Below are positions 34,438 through 46,731 of a stretch of 64,000 nucleotides of DNA, in pieces. Source of the stretch: Cadophora sp. MPI-SDFR-AT-0126 (taxonomy: Eukaryota; Ascomycota; Leotiomycetes; Helotiales; Ploettnerulaceae); contig JAGMVK010000019.1 in NCBI GenBank assembly GCA_020747065.1, positions 930,001 through 994,000 on the forward strand. Direction: 5' to 3'. Every line of letters starts with the position of its first letter. Positions within the stretch are counted from its first letter, which is position 1. The notes beneath the pieces were generated by a model. It saw only the letters and a list, made by a program, of their open reading frames with translations. It was not told where the DNA came from and searched no databases. A program made the position numbers and the translations under genes.

Positions 34438-36624
34438 CTTGGAGTTTGGCAAACAGGATGATCTTGGTTGAAAGAGAGTGTGTTAAAAGTGTACTCAATG
34501 AGTGTGATAAAAGAGTGTGGTGAAGGAGCGTGATGGGGGGAGAGCTGGAGAAAGGCTGAGCTGATGGTGAGAAGAGTAGGCAAAGGCAATCCCTTATTTA
34601 TACGAATCCTGAAGAAATATTCAGAAAGCTGTCCTCTTAGGTCAAGTCAGAAGTCCCGAGTTCTAAAGCAGCCACTATTCTGCAATAGGGAGGTGACTTC
34701 AGGTCACTCTACCAGATGATCATGTCAGTACCAATTGAACGACCCACAGCTCTGAACGTGTTCGAGTAAACACCTTGTGATCTTTTTTAACTCAGTCATT
34801 CACAACTTGTGGGACGCTTTACCCTCGAAGATCAAATACGATAGACGATAACACCATGGTGGAGTGGCATCATGATGCTGGCCACCTAAGGATTTTCTAA
34901 TAGTGTGGAACGAGGTCGTATTACGGACTTCTGCAGTATCAGCAGGATGGTTTTGCTCTTTGGGTCTACATCGGATCAAATACGAGTATACAGAACCACG
35001 CCAACGAAATGAATTCAAAACATTGCTAATCTCGATTGGTGGAATAAACCATCACAATGAGGCTCTTTGAACCTTAATCGTCACTCTCAACAGAGACATC
35101 CACAAGCATGACTCGTAAGGCTTAGTGGAAGTAAAGAATTTCGAAACAATCTTCTCTCAGCCCCACTCGGAACGAATGAGGCAGCTCATGTCCTCGTTCT
35201 AAGCTATCATTGGCTCGCCAATTACGACCGTGCTCAGATGGTAAGTAAACAAAACTAGGTTATTCCCCGGCCGAATAAGCTTGTAATTTAAGCTTAGCCC
35301 TTTAATTCTACCTCACAGTACCACTCTGCCGGATTGAACTTCGGCTCATCGGATCTGATTGCTCTATCTATTAGCGCTGAATCGCCGGGATGTCCCCAGC
35401 TGCGATAGGGATTTCTGTCGGCGTTCTGGGAGAATGCCGTCCCAGGTGTTGAGTTAAGCTTAAGGTGAGGTAGGCTGTTATGCACGGTACATGGCCTCCC
35501 GTGCATGAGTGATGAGTTTTGCGACGACAGTAAATACTGATTGACGATGAAGGAGGTAAGATAGACACCTAACCCAATAATTTCAAAGCTTCACTATTTG
35601 TGCCAGCTCCCAACCGAATACTACGTGCCATATCCACAAAGTCCCTCTACCAACTTAAAATCCGACAGTGTAGCGACTTTTCATTTCCCTTTACTGGTGC
35701 TTCCCTCATTGCCGACTTCCTACCGGCATAAAAGTGGGATCGCTCTGTCGTTCAACAAACTCCTGGTCTAAGCTGAGCCATGAGGAGCACGGCACACGGC
35801 AATTCACCGGTGTAATCTCGATCTCAATCTCAAAATGATTCCTTTTCATATCTTGACTCGGTACATCCATCATGAGACCACATCGAATGACCGCACAGGC
35901 TAGACTATACCAAACAAAACCACACCAGACTAACGCAGACCAAATTGAATCAGACCCGCATGTGCACTAAAGAACATCGTATCTACTATCTCTGAACTTA
36001 AAAAACCAGATTCAGAAGGTGTAAGTGTTTCAGACCCTCCCTCCAAATCTGTACCTCTCCACTCCTCTCCACACTAACAACTATCCATTCCACTCCACGC
36101 TTGATATCAGACCATGAAGGTTGAAAATTCAAAATTCGATCCTCGATAGATAGCCCGAAAACCGGACCTTGGATGTTTAGACTTTTCATGGTAAGGAAGA
36201 AAATCTCTCTAGACAAGTTCGTTCATTCGGCCTGACTGAAGCGAATCTAATCTGCTCGTTTCATATCCACATTTAAACGACCGCTTCTACCTTCCGGATG
36301 GGATGTACTGTGGTTCTCGGGTCTCGACCTCGCAGTCTGTTTGGATTGACTCGCGCTATTGGGTCCTGTGGCTCTGCCAAGGCGTGCTGCTCCCTATGAG
36401 GAATTGGAATAGCTTGTATCAGCAGTAGCGAGTGTAGCTGTATATCTTGAGCAAAGTCCCCCTCTCCCTCGAGAATAGAATGTTACTATCGCCAACTCCA
36501 TCTTTCCTCCCTCCTCCCTCAATATACTTTGCGTCACCTCCTCCTCACTCCAATTGTCGCCCCTTTCCCTCCAAACTTACACTCAATCCCCAGCTCTGAT
36601 CACTACAGGAGCCCCCCCTCCACG
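34438..36624. other. Divergent intergenic region, 2.2 kb
   Basis: It separates the minus-strand beta-rich gene from the plus-strand cysteine-rich gene. Open frames are 73 codons or fewer and without motifs. The last ~120 bases before 36625 are strongly pyrimidine-rich, typical of a fungal promoter. Confidence 0.5.
34595..34602 (-). promoter_or_regulatory. TATA box of the secreted beta-rich gene
   Basis: TATAAATA on the minus strand, about 160 bases upstream of the ATG at 34437. Confidence 0.55.
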
Positions 36625-37648
36625 ATGAAGTTCTCCCTCTCAACCATCATCATCGCTCTCGCCGCTGGGTATATTTCCCTTCCCCCTTCCCCAACCATCC
36701 TCTTCCTCCTCTTCCTCCCCTTAATCTCCTTATCCTCATACGGAAGCTGACACCAAATACCAAATCCCAACTTCTTAAGAAATATAGCTAACATCTTCAC
36801 AGCGCAGCAGCCGACCTCCACAAATTCTGTATCTGCGCTAATAAGAGCGGTGGCGAGGTATGTAGTCCCCTCTCTTCATATCATTACTTACTACCTACCT
36901 GTCTTCTCACACATCCGCCACTTCCAAGTTCCCATGTTCCAAAGTCCCGAAATTTCCACAGCACATCCCATCCCATCCCTAAAACGCCTCCAAATCCCCC
37001 CTTTCACCCCAAAAGCACAGTTCTAGCTCCCGTACTATCACTAACCCTCCTCCTCCCCCGCAAAACAGCTCGAATACAACGACTCCGCAACGCGCCAGAT
37101 GTGCTCCGCCTACCTGCGTCGCAACACGGGTGACAAGCAGTGGGATAGGTGTCCGGATTGTACTTATGTTGGTTTTCTCTCTTCTCTTTTGTTCTGCTTT
37201 TCTCTTCTCTCATCTCTTGTTCGGCGTATCGTGACTCGACTTAAATTTGAGGGATTGAAGTTTAAGAGTTGGAGTGTTGAGCGTTGGAATTTGGAAATTG
37301 GGATTTGGGATCAGATTCGGTTACTGACTCCTCTTTGAATTACAGGTAGCCAACGATCTCCTCTGTCGATCGAAGGGATATCATATGGGCGGAGATGAGG
37401 TATGTGGATCTTCTATTTCCCTCTCTTTCCCTCTCTTTCCCTCTCTTTCCCCATTTCCCCTTTCCTCTCCTGTTCCAATCCCCTTCTTCTCCCATCCCCG
37501 ATCTGCGCCTCCTAGATCGATAAGTTCAACACCACAAATCAATTCAACGAATCGGATAAGCCAACACACACAAAAGAATAATAATAACATCAAAAAACAG
37601 GTCAACTACTACTGCAAGAAATTCGGCGCCACCGAGTCGAGATGCTAG
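36625..37648 (+). CDS. Small secreted cysteine-rich protein (99 aa, five exons)
   Basis: Exons are 36625-36668, 36803-36857, 37069-37167, 37346-37399 and 37601-37648. The first intron is phase 2 and the others phase 0; introns are 134, 211, 178 and 201 nt. A signal peptide (MKFSLSTIIIALAAGAAA) is followed by about 80 mature residues with eight cysteines. Key segments are LHKFCICANKSGGE, MCSAYLRRNTGDKQWDRCPD, CTYVANDLLCRSKGYHMGGD and NYYCKKFGATESRC. The motif NTGDKQWDxCPDCT and GGDExNYYC recur, as I recall, in a family of small secreted proteins of plant-associated ascomycetes, which supports the splice model. The donor of intron 3 (GTTGGT) is non-optimal but is the only in-phase choice keeping all cysteines. 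The function is unknown; a disulfide-stabilised apoplastic effector is plausible. The introns total more than twice the coding length, unlike the ~50-nt introns of the neighbours. Confidence 0.82.
37416..37450 (+). repeat. (TTTCCCTCTC)3.5 repeat inside intron 4
   Basis: Three perfect ten-base units plus a half unit lie within the last intron of the cysteine-rich gene. It is a pyrimidine array with no evident coding role. Confidence 0.75.
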
Positions 37649-39301
37649 AATCGAACCAACAACTAAATCGACGTCGTCGCCGTATCATTGATTTTGCTCT
37701 CTACTGTCTGTCTACCTTGCTATTCGTTGGACCAGATCAGAGAGGCTCAGATCAGATCATCTTTTCTACCAGAGGAGTTTTTTCCAATTCTTCGAAGGGT
37801 TCGACACGTCGGATGGAGGAGGGAGAGGGATGTGTCGATTCGATTATCTGGGTGGGAGGTTGAGGAACTTTAGATTCGATTTTTGGGTAATTTTATTTCA
37901 TTTTCGTCTCGGCTTCATATCATAGAGTAGGGTGTAAGTTAGCTGGGTATAGGTGTGGGTGGTGTAGAGTGGATTGGATACATGCGAGTGAAGAAAGGTC
38001 TGTCTGCCCGTGTATCTGTTCAGGAAAGCGAAGCGAGCGAATGAGGGAGTGTTTACATGTACATATTTGAATTTTCAATCTTCAATCCAACCTTTTCGAC
38101 TTCTACCAGAGCTCTCTCTCCGTAGCGATTTCGCTTGAAACAAACTTCGTGGGCCCTTTGTGAAGACAGAGACAGGACGTCAGGCCGAGAGGAGAAAATT
38201 CTTTGATGAGTTCATGTCCATTTTTCACAAGAGTGAGTAAGTTAACGCGCTGCATTGCATTGCATTGCTTTATACGAATACATGCCTGCTCCTGTCCTGT
38301 ACTAGCCAATCCTATCTCCAGATTCGAAGAAGCAATGCATACGCTACAATACTATAACTCCTCTCTCTGCTCTATCACGCTACTCTCCTCTCCTCTCCTT
38401 TCCTCTTCCGCTCCACTCTTCCTATCCTCTTAAGTCCTCAAGATCTCCCCTTCTTCTCAGCCCAGACCATCGAATGAAAACAGTCGTACGCACGCCAACA
38501 GCAAGCATGCTGATCTGTACTAATACGTCCCTTCCATCAGTCAGCCCTCTCAAGCATCTCCAACCCAAAAATTAAGCTCCATCAATTCAACCCTTAGCAC
38601 AAGCAAACTTCCCAGTAACCTGATTCATATTCCAATCCAAATCCAAATCCAATCCCAAATTCCAAGAATTTCAAAAGATAGCATGGGTATAGGTATCAAA
38701 GCAGTAGTTCCAAACCCGCCACCCCATCCGACATCCTAATTCCAATCCTCTCATAGCAAGCGAAAGATCTAGCACAAGCGAAAATCACGACCCGTAAATG
38801 TCCAAAAGAAGCACACAATGTAATAATTCAAACGGGTAACAAAGAAAGTCTTCCTTGAGAACTACGCAATGCATATGCAAGCCTAAACGAATGGTGTTTG
38901 GCTTCCAGCCAGTTTCTGAAAAATACTGATGGTGTGGAGAATGCAAGTAACGAATGCTCTGGTCTGTTGTGCATTCACACAAACAGGATGACGACAAGAG
39001 TGAAACTGAAATGCCGTAATTGACAATGAAAGAAAGTCCAAGTCTCAGAACGCCTGAAGATGCAATCACATCGGCAACCACCCAGCCGATCCTGCCCAGT
39101 CTCACGGATCTCATCGTATAATCGTAACGGAAAGTCCCCAACCGTGTCCTGTCCGATGCGATCATAAATCATATATTCGTTAAAGTCGTGTCGTAGCGTG
39201 CTGAAAAACGCGGGTATCTCTTGAAGAAGTAATGTGTATGTACACAGAATCCTGTCTGTCTGCTCCCTGGCTCACTGACTCCGTTCGTCTGTTGAACTCA
39301 T
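37649..39301. other. Convergent 3' region, 1.65 kb
   Basis: It lies between the cysteine-rich gene (+) and the C2H2 gene (-). No gene is supported. Much of it is probably the long 3' untranslated region of one or both genes. A short CT-rich block is present at 38385-38432. Confidence 0.5.
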
Positions 39302-41544
39302 CTAATAAGCCGCCGTCACCTCCTTAGCATCTGCAGCGGTAGCTACAGCTACAAGCGCTTCTAGCCTGTTCATGTCTCTGTTTGTTTTTGGAACCTGGTC
39401 GTTTTGCTGTACCTGGTTCTGATGGGCGCCGGCACCGTAAGTATATGCTGTTTCAGCACCGTTCTGTGGTGCATAGTTGGTATATCCATTCGGCGGACCA
39501 TTCCTTGGATCATGTTGTTGAAGACCATTTCGGTTTTCTACCCACCCATTCGCATGAACTATGCTAGGATTGTACTCTCCCATCGTGCTACTGGGTGTTC
39601 CGGGAATTCCACCTTCGGACCCGCTCGACTCTGCCGGGGAAGTTCTCTGAACTGGCTGTTGCATATTCTGCTGTGTGTTAGGAGGACCATGATACCAGCC
39701 TTGACGCTTGGATTCCCTTGGAGTGACGGGAGCAACTGGAGCACTGACATGATGTTGGTGTTGTGGATACCCGCTGCTGGTTTGCGGTCTGGCTGAATAT
39801 GACGATTCTTCAAAACGAACTGCTGGCTGTTGCCGAACTTGTTCACGAGCTGATAGAACAGCTCTGTTGGCATCGTTGGCCCACTGACTGGCTGCATCCC
39901 TTGGGGGCGTACCCTGGGTGATTTCAAGACGATTCATGTTTCGATTGATGCCCTGATCCCAATGTTGACTATTTGGTCTCTCTCGATCGTAGCTCATTGG
40001 GGGGCGGGTTGGTGTATCAATCATCATCGGGCTTGGCTGTCGTTGGACAGGAGTAGTTGGCCTCGGAAGGGGATCAAAGCTCTCGATTCCTGGAAGACGC
40101 ATAGGCTGGCTAGGAACGATAGGAGGTTGGGGCAAGGGACCAGGTCCAGTAGCATAGTGATTGGGGGTAGTGACGTTTTGTAGACGGCTCGTGAACTGAT
40201 CCATCCCTGGCCGAGTTTCTGGGTGCCATGTTCGGCGCCTGTTTTCATATTCTATAGAATTGATGGATTCCCGGCGAGACCAGCCACTGGTCGAGGTAGT
40301 AGGACTTGCGATCATACTTCCTGACGGTGAGAATGCTCCCATGTTGGATGAATTCAAACCAAGAGCAGATGGGCCGAAACTGTTGCCATGCGGTGATGTG
40401 AATGGGTTCCCTGCAGATGGCACAGAAAGTCTTCTTCCAGGGGTTCGATTACCAGAATACAAACTCGCAGTACGAGAATGTGCCGAGCCGGGTGACTGCA
40501 TTCCGGATGTCCAATGAGGACTGTTCTGACCGGTCGAGAAGGTAGCAGAGGTGGGAGTACTGAAGCCTGGTGAATGTGGGCGGTAGGAATCCTGTCGATA
40601 GTAGCTGCTCGAGGGGCTGTCAGGTCGGTAGATTTCCTGCGAGAACCGGTTTCGGCCATCCGCCATAACCAGAGGGGGTGGGCGTCTCCTCATATCGTCT
40701 CGGTTTGGATAAATCGATCCAGCTGAGCCAATACTAGTCATACTGGATAGAGATAGGGAGTTCCGTTGGTGGCCACGACCTTGACTGCCTTGGCTTCCTG
40801 CTGTCGATGCCCTTGATCTGCCTGCTGGTCTGACCCTATCGGTACGAACTTGTCGCTGGAATCGGGTTCCAGTGGCAGCCAGTGATTCTGGTGGGATGTC
40901 TTCATTCTGGTGGACGGTCTGGGCATGCTGTCTGAGATTGTCAAGGCGAGAGAATCGGCGAGAGCAGTGACACTGAAATGGGCGTTCACCGGTGTGTTTT
41001 CTATCCAAGTTAGCAAAAGCAAAGCATAGAGGGTAGAGTTAACAGCATACCTTATATGCCGAGCCAGATGCTCACTTCGTGTGAAACTCAGGTTACATGG
41101 TGGATAGTCCAGGCAGTAGAACCTTTGTGACTTTCCCTTCTTCTTCGTAGACCTAGTTCCGTCTGCATTCACGCTTGCATCGTCCTCAGAACCTTCCTCA
41201 CCATTATCCTCAGAGTCCATATCTACATCTCCGGAATCTCGAGATTTGATCGAGTGCTGGGAATCACCGCGGGTCAGGCTCGTTTGTTGTGGTTGTTCCT
41301 CATTCGAAGATGATGGGTTGGGAGGTACAAAGGGAGAAGAGGCCGGAGGAAGAGGTCGTTGGTTGTCCAGACCAAAGGTTGCCCTTGTTGGAGTTCTTGC
41401 GTCGTCTCGAGGCATTTGAGGGTGGAGTTGTGAGCTCGGTGCAGTGCTCGGACGTGGGGTTAGAGGATTTGTTTCTTCTCCATTGCGACCGTGAGGATCG
41501 GGGACGAGGGTTGTATTTACTGGGGAGAAGGCAGTCGAAGCCAT
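39302..41544 (-). CDS. C2H2 zinc-finger transcription factor (730 aa, one intron)
   Basis: On the minus strand the exons are 41544-41051 and 41000-39302. The 50-nt GTATGC...GATAG intron splits an Arg codon inside the first finger. Residues 1-140 are Pro/Ser/acidic, with a basic KKKGK patch. The fingers follow: finger 1 is C-x5-C-x12-H-x3-H ([19 protein letters not shown]) and finger 2 is C-x1-C-x12-H-x4-H ([16 protein letters not shown]), joined by the TGERPF linker. Immediately after comes a conserved-looking block ([20 protein letters not shown]), then about 500 disordered residues rich in Ser, Pro, Gln and Asn, and a short C-terminal [14 protein letters not shown] helix. It is predicted to be a nuclear regulator of the yeast Rgm1/Usv1 two-finger type. 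I do not assign an orthologue. The upstream leader is long and repeat-rich. Confidence 0.92.
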
Positions 41545-44500
41545 AGTGGTGATCTGATGGTGGGTCGGTCGGTCTGAGTATATATGACGGAAGAGGCTGG
41601 GGATCGTCGGCGGGATGGCGGGGGCGACACTATTCCCAGCAGAAGGTCGGAGGGGAGAGTTGGAAGAGGTCGAAGAGATGAAGAAGAGGATGAACTATAA
41701 ACACATCAAGATACATGCGATATGATTGTTTTATGGTCGTCCGCCTGGAATCAGGTACCGTGGAGTGCGGAGGCTGGGAGGGCTGAGCCGCAATCCAATG
41801 AGTGTTGTGGGCGGCTGTTCCAAAGTCCCAGCTTTACCAGCAGCAACTCTCGAGTCCTTTGTCTTCTTCCGACGAGTATGAACGGACCCCGTTGGTGATC
41901 CTCGTAGATGGCGATGCTTAAGATGGATGTTATCTCTCGATAGCGGTGCGATCGATAAGACGAGGCGGGGGAGGACGAGGCAATATGGGAGTTATGCGAC
42001 CGGGAGAATTCGCGGCTGGGAGGGGGACAGAGGACGATAATCGGCAGCAAGGATTAGCCTTCAGCGCCAGGAACACAGTGGTCGGGTGAACGAGGAGCAG
42101 CGGTGCAAAGCAGTCGGTATGATGCTATTGAGATTGAGATGTTGAGAAGAACGTTTGACGGTGGGATGTTGCGATCAAGGAGAAGGAGTGTGGTGGATGT
42201 TGGGTAAGTGATGGGCGAGATCTGCGGGCGGTGGTGGATTTGCAGAGAAGAGGAGAGAGAGGAGAGGAGAGGAGAAGAGAGACAGTAGCTAGCTGCAGAT
42301 GCACTACGGACTGACTCTTGCGGTGGTGGTGGGAGGACCTGACGTGGGAAGGAAGAGGAGAAAGTAAGAGGAGGAGGAGGAGGAGGAGGCGCAAGTCAGG
42401 GCAAGGCGGGCACGATGGATGCAGCGGAGTCCAGTGAGGTAGGGTAGGGTAGGGTAGGGTAGGGTAGGGTAGGGTAGTGTAGTGTAGTGCGGTACACTGC
42501 AAACTGCAAAGCCTGAACCTGGAATGGGCAACCCGTCTAGCTTGGTCTGCCCCCTAGTGTGGCGATAAGCGAGTGTGAGCAGCGTCGGGCTTACGAATTG
42601 CAGCTGCAGGACGGGGACTTAAACAGACAAGAGTGGAGTCCAGTGCGTGAGTAGCGGGACAGAGGCTTGAGGTGGGATAGGATGGAAGTGAAAAGAGTTT
42701 GCGTCGTGGGTTGTGTTGTTGGGAATGAGGCTGGGAACGAAATCTGGGGAGAAGAAAGATTTCATTTAGGGACAGGGGTTTATGACATGATATATATACT
42801 CTGCTTGAGTGGGCACTATTTCTAAGTACGTCTATTATGTGGTCTCTTCAACTGTAGAACCATGGATGGATAAGATGTCGAGGAAGCTTGAGGACCAGCG
42901 TCTTAATAGGGACAGGATGTTAGTGTCGAAACTGAGGTATCGACTGGGTTGAAGCTGGCTTGGTTGTACCAACAGAGGAAGTTTAATGGTAAAGTTAAAC
43001 CAAACGAACAAGCAGCCAAAGCCAGTCACATACTCAGTACAGCAGTGCCTGGCTTTAAGTTGGGGGCAGTCCGCTTGTTGAAGGTTTTTATGGGGGTTGC
43101 GTAGATGTGTGGCGTTTGTCAGAGCCGGTTACATCTTGAGTGGCTTCGTTATGTCCGGTGAGGAGCTGTAGTCGTACTCCGTAGGATGCGATGATCTCAG
43201 AGCGGGTGGTATGATGTGAGGAAGAGGTGAGGTAAGATGAGATGAGGTGTGTGTTGTATCTGGGCATTTGCTAGGTATTTATCAGCAATGGTCTCCCGGA
43301 AATACCGACAAACACACGCACACTTGGATTTGACTTTACTTTGAGATGGAAAGAATGTATAAAATGAGGCCGACTTTGGATCTGATATTCATCGATTTCA
43401 ATAGCCGTTATTGCCGAGTGCCCAGATCATGAATGAGTGAGGCTTCGTTTGCTTCCTGTCTTCCTCTGGGAAGGCTGGCTCGGCTCAGTTGAGGGGGCGA
43501 GGCCCAAATCAAATTCAGTCCAGTGCATTCCAAGACCCAGGCGGGTCATCTTTAGCGCCTCTTTGTCGCTGTTTCAGGATTTCGGTGGTTCCTGAATTGC
43601 GCTGTTCCTGCCCTTACCTTGCCGGATGGGGCAAACTCTGCATGCATGCAGTAGAGTGCGGCAAATTCTGGACCGCACACAGTGTGCCTATTCGTCCAAC
43701 CTCGCTCGCGGGGCGGGGCAGGGAGAGGCAGAGGAAGAGGCAGAAGAGAGGGGAGGCATGTACTGTACTGTCCATACAGTAAGTATACGAGAGCGAGGAT
43801 GAATAATATAAGAGCAACTTCGCCTCGGTCCGAACTTGTTGTTATTTTTCGCGACATATAAACCTTGAGATAGGGTGTGGTACTTGCGGCTGTTGCACCT
43901 AGATAGGTAGTATTGCGCAAGGTCTTGCAAGGTCAGGGAAGGTCAAGTTAACTTCAGGGTCAAGGAGGAAGAGGATACTTATCGATAACGAACGTATCTT
44001 GCGTAGGCTATCGCATCCTGGTCCTGTCAGTCCCCTCTCTCCTCCCCTTCCCTCCTTGAAGATCCATTCCATTCCCCTCCACTCCTCTCCACTCCACTCC
44101 ACCCAAAGCCAAGTAAGTCCCCACCTCTAATATCCTGGTCTAGTCCAGCCTTTCCTTCTGGTCTACTTCGGATCAGCAGCGGGAACGATGTCATTATTCC
44201 CCCCTCTTTCCCTGAGCTGAACCTCTGAGCTCTTTACTTACCTCTTTTGTCCTATCTGATGTCTCTCCATCTGCTTGCTGCATCAACAACAACCCCTTCG
44301 GCACCTACGGCTTCTGTCGGTCAAGATTACCTGCCAAGGATAAATCCCAGGGAATGTTATACTTGTAGATGGCTTATTCTGCTTGATAAGGAATTATGAG
44401 GCGTTCTTCTTTTCCACCTACACATCGCTGCTTCCACCACTCACCACTCACCGCTCAAGCTTCCTCGCCTTCCTTCCCCATTATTGTTGGTCCTGCACGT

Positions 44501-46671
44501 ACGCACATCACAAGCATACGGAGGAACCAAGACCCAGGCATGAGATGACAGACAGGCAAGGAAGCGAGTAGAGGAGGGGTAGCGTAGCGCGGTGTAGCTG
44601 AAGGATGCCAACAGGCAAAGGGTCCAAGCTGACATCTCGTGAGACGGATATCAAATCAGGACACGAGATTCGGCATCCTCATTACTCACAAACACTCACG
44701 AGGCCAGAGGACGACGAGACCGGCCCAGGAACGAGAGATCGGGTCAGGTCAGATCAGGTCAGCCTGTTCCGTATGCTCCAGGCCCAAGGTACACAAGGAC
44801 AGGCACAGGCACTGTAATGACTCTACTGTACAGCCTCACCTGGATACCGCTGTGCATCTGCATCAAGGAGCCAGGACAGACAGACTACAGCTAGGTGCGT
44901 CAAGGATCTGTACGACATTTTCAACCTCATATGCTGTAAGCTACAGCATGAGACCTGGGATAGACCTCGTAAGGTACCTCTTTTGCTCATCCTACTCAAC
45001 ACCACGGACCGCAAGTCATTTCAAGTCAAGTCCGCTGCAGGACTCCATCAAACTCTCCAACACATCTCACATACTTACGACAAACTTTGTACCTGTTATT
45101 CCGACAACATACTTGAATGTCCCTGGCATTACACCCCATGACATGCATACATCCCATGACTCAAGATACTTTACATCACCACTTACACTTCCAACTTTCA
45201 TCCGTCCTTCCCGCATCATGGATATGAAGGTAAAAAATGCGCCATCTCTCGCCCAGCCAATCCGGCATCCAACGACCCCTCCATCGCAACCCCGCCACCA
45301 ACCCGCCTCTCAAAGAAAGAGGCGCCACAGGCGCTAAGCAACTTTACTCCTCGATCCATCCAGCCATCAACTTACCGCAACGAACTCTTAGCCGATAAGG
45401 GTACACCCATCACATCCATCGCATCTACTGTAACTGCAGATGCAGATGCAAGGCACGCACAATTTCCTGCAAAGTCTAGATGCGGGTACAGTACAGTAAC
45501 GTCAGGCAGGTGTGGAAATCACTTGAGATAGAGTTCAACCCCCACGCCATCTTTCCAACTTGCACTCTACCATCGAAAATATTCAAAAAAAAACAAAGTC
45601 CACCCTTTTTTTTTATATTCCGTCATGCTTTGAAGCGCAGCTAACTCCTCTCATCCAGTCAATTGCGAGGCTGAACAAAGGATCCATAAAGAAGCCGGTG
45701 TAGAGCATCATCCTCCACCATTGACCACTCTCAAATCACATACATCCACAACTACACGAACACGACCACGGTTCCTGGTTTCGGGTACCTTACTTCCACA
45801 TCGACGCTATCAAGCCTGCATACACTCCACTCCTTCTGCTCTGTATTCCTTTCCGAGGCAAACGCTGTACCCTCATGAAAAAATTTCGACGTCACAGAAA
45901 GACGAGCGGTGTAGAAGTTTGGTCGAGTCCCACTTTTCTAGGAACTTTCCCCAGATGGGTCCACAGGAAGAAATTCGATGTCACGGGAGTGGGTGTAGAC
46001 CATGTGCAATTTGTATTGCCGAGAGTTAGGTACTAGTAGACGGCTTTCTCCTTTTTTCTTTCAAATGGCTTCGAGGGGAGAGGAGCGATGAGAGACTATG
46101 AAAACACCCAATGCCGCTGAAGTTGGGAGATTCACAATCCAAGGTGGATGCAAGTGCAGCTCTTCCTCACCGTCGAGACTCAGGCATAGGTCTCATCAGA
46201 GGTTAACACTTACTTGTAAGTTGCTCTAGCAAAGCTGCTCTATGCAACGGTCTTTTCAATGCCTTTTACTTTACGAAACGAGCAAGTGCTATTCTCTATC
46301 CTTAGTCACCCTCACATCAACGTCCACGCCACTCTAGCTTGACTTTATTCAATCAATCAAGAATTCAATCTTCATTCTTTCACTTGGTCGCCATCCGCTC
46401 GACTTCACATCTATCCTTTCTACGAGCTGAAGGCAAAGAACCGTTAGCAGTAAGTAATTCAAAATATCTATTTTTTGACACATGACTTTAGCACCTTTCC
46501 GTTATGTATTTATTCATTCTTTTGTTCATTTTCCACCACAAGACTCTCCACTCCTCGCCATCCCTCCTCCAGCAAACTCCCAGATATCAACCTCATCATC
46601 CACAGCTCATTCTCAACCTCAATTCCAAGTTTACTCCCCACCCTTCCCATCCCTCTTAGTCCTACCCTTAA
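41545..46671. other. Long intergenic region, 5.1 kb, including the C2H2 promoter/leader
   Basis: No gene is supported. The first ~1 kb upstream of the C2H2 ATG is low-complexity: purine-rich on plus at 42240-42290, an (AGG)n run around 42369-42389 and the AGGGT array. In gene orientation these are CT-rich tracts. Further on there are CT-rich blocks (44030-44105) and homopolymer runs (45587-45615). Frames up to 232 codons (44639-45337 plus) have repetitive, non-protein-like composition and no motif. Confidence 0.5.
42436..42490 (+). repeat. AGGGT pentanucleotide array, G-quadruplex-capable
   Basis: Seven perfect AGGGT units (42441-42475) are preceded by a GAGGT variant and followed by two AGTGT units and one AGTGC. 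The plus strand offers seven GGG runs separated by TA, a strong intramolecular G-quadruplex motif. The C-rich strand is the sense strand of the C2H2 gene, whose ATG is about 900 bases away. The unit is five bases, so it is not the TTAGGG telomere repeat. Confidence 0.9.
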
Positions 46672-46731
46672 TCAAGGACAAGTCGTCCCCCCACAAACAT
46701 ACTCATCCCCCACCTTATGGCACGAACAACC
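46672..46731 (-). repeat. Second copy of the peptide repeat, with stop codon
   Basis: Protein-level repeat of the unit whose first copy is split by the intron (46994-46966 and 46798-46769). Identity is complete at protein level, while the DNA is diverged at third positions. The duplication is therefore old and maintained by selection rather than recent. Confidence 0.75.

Noticed and set aside
42441..42475. AGGGT array as an internal telomere repeat
   Set aside because: The unit is five bases (AGGGT), not TTAGGG, and the array is short and flanked by related diverged units.
44639..45337. 232-codon plus-strand frame
   Set aside because: Its composition is Ser/Thr/Pro/His repetitive from CA/TC-rich DNA. 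No domain, no promoter and no sign of codon bias.
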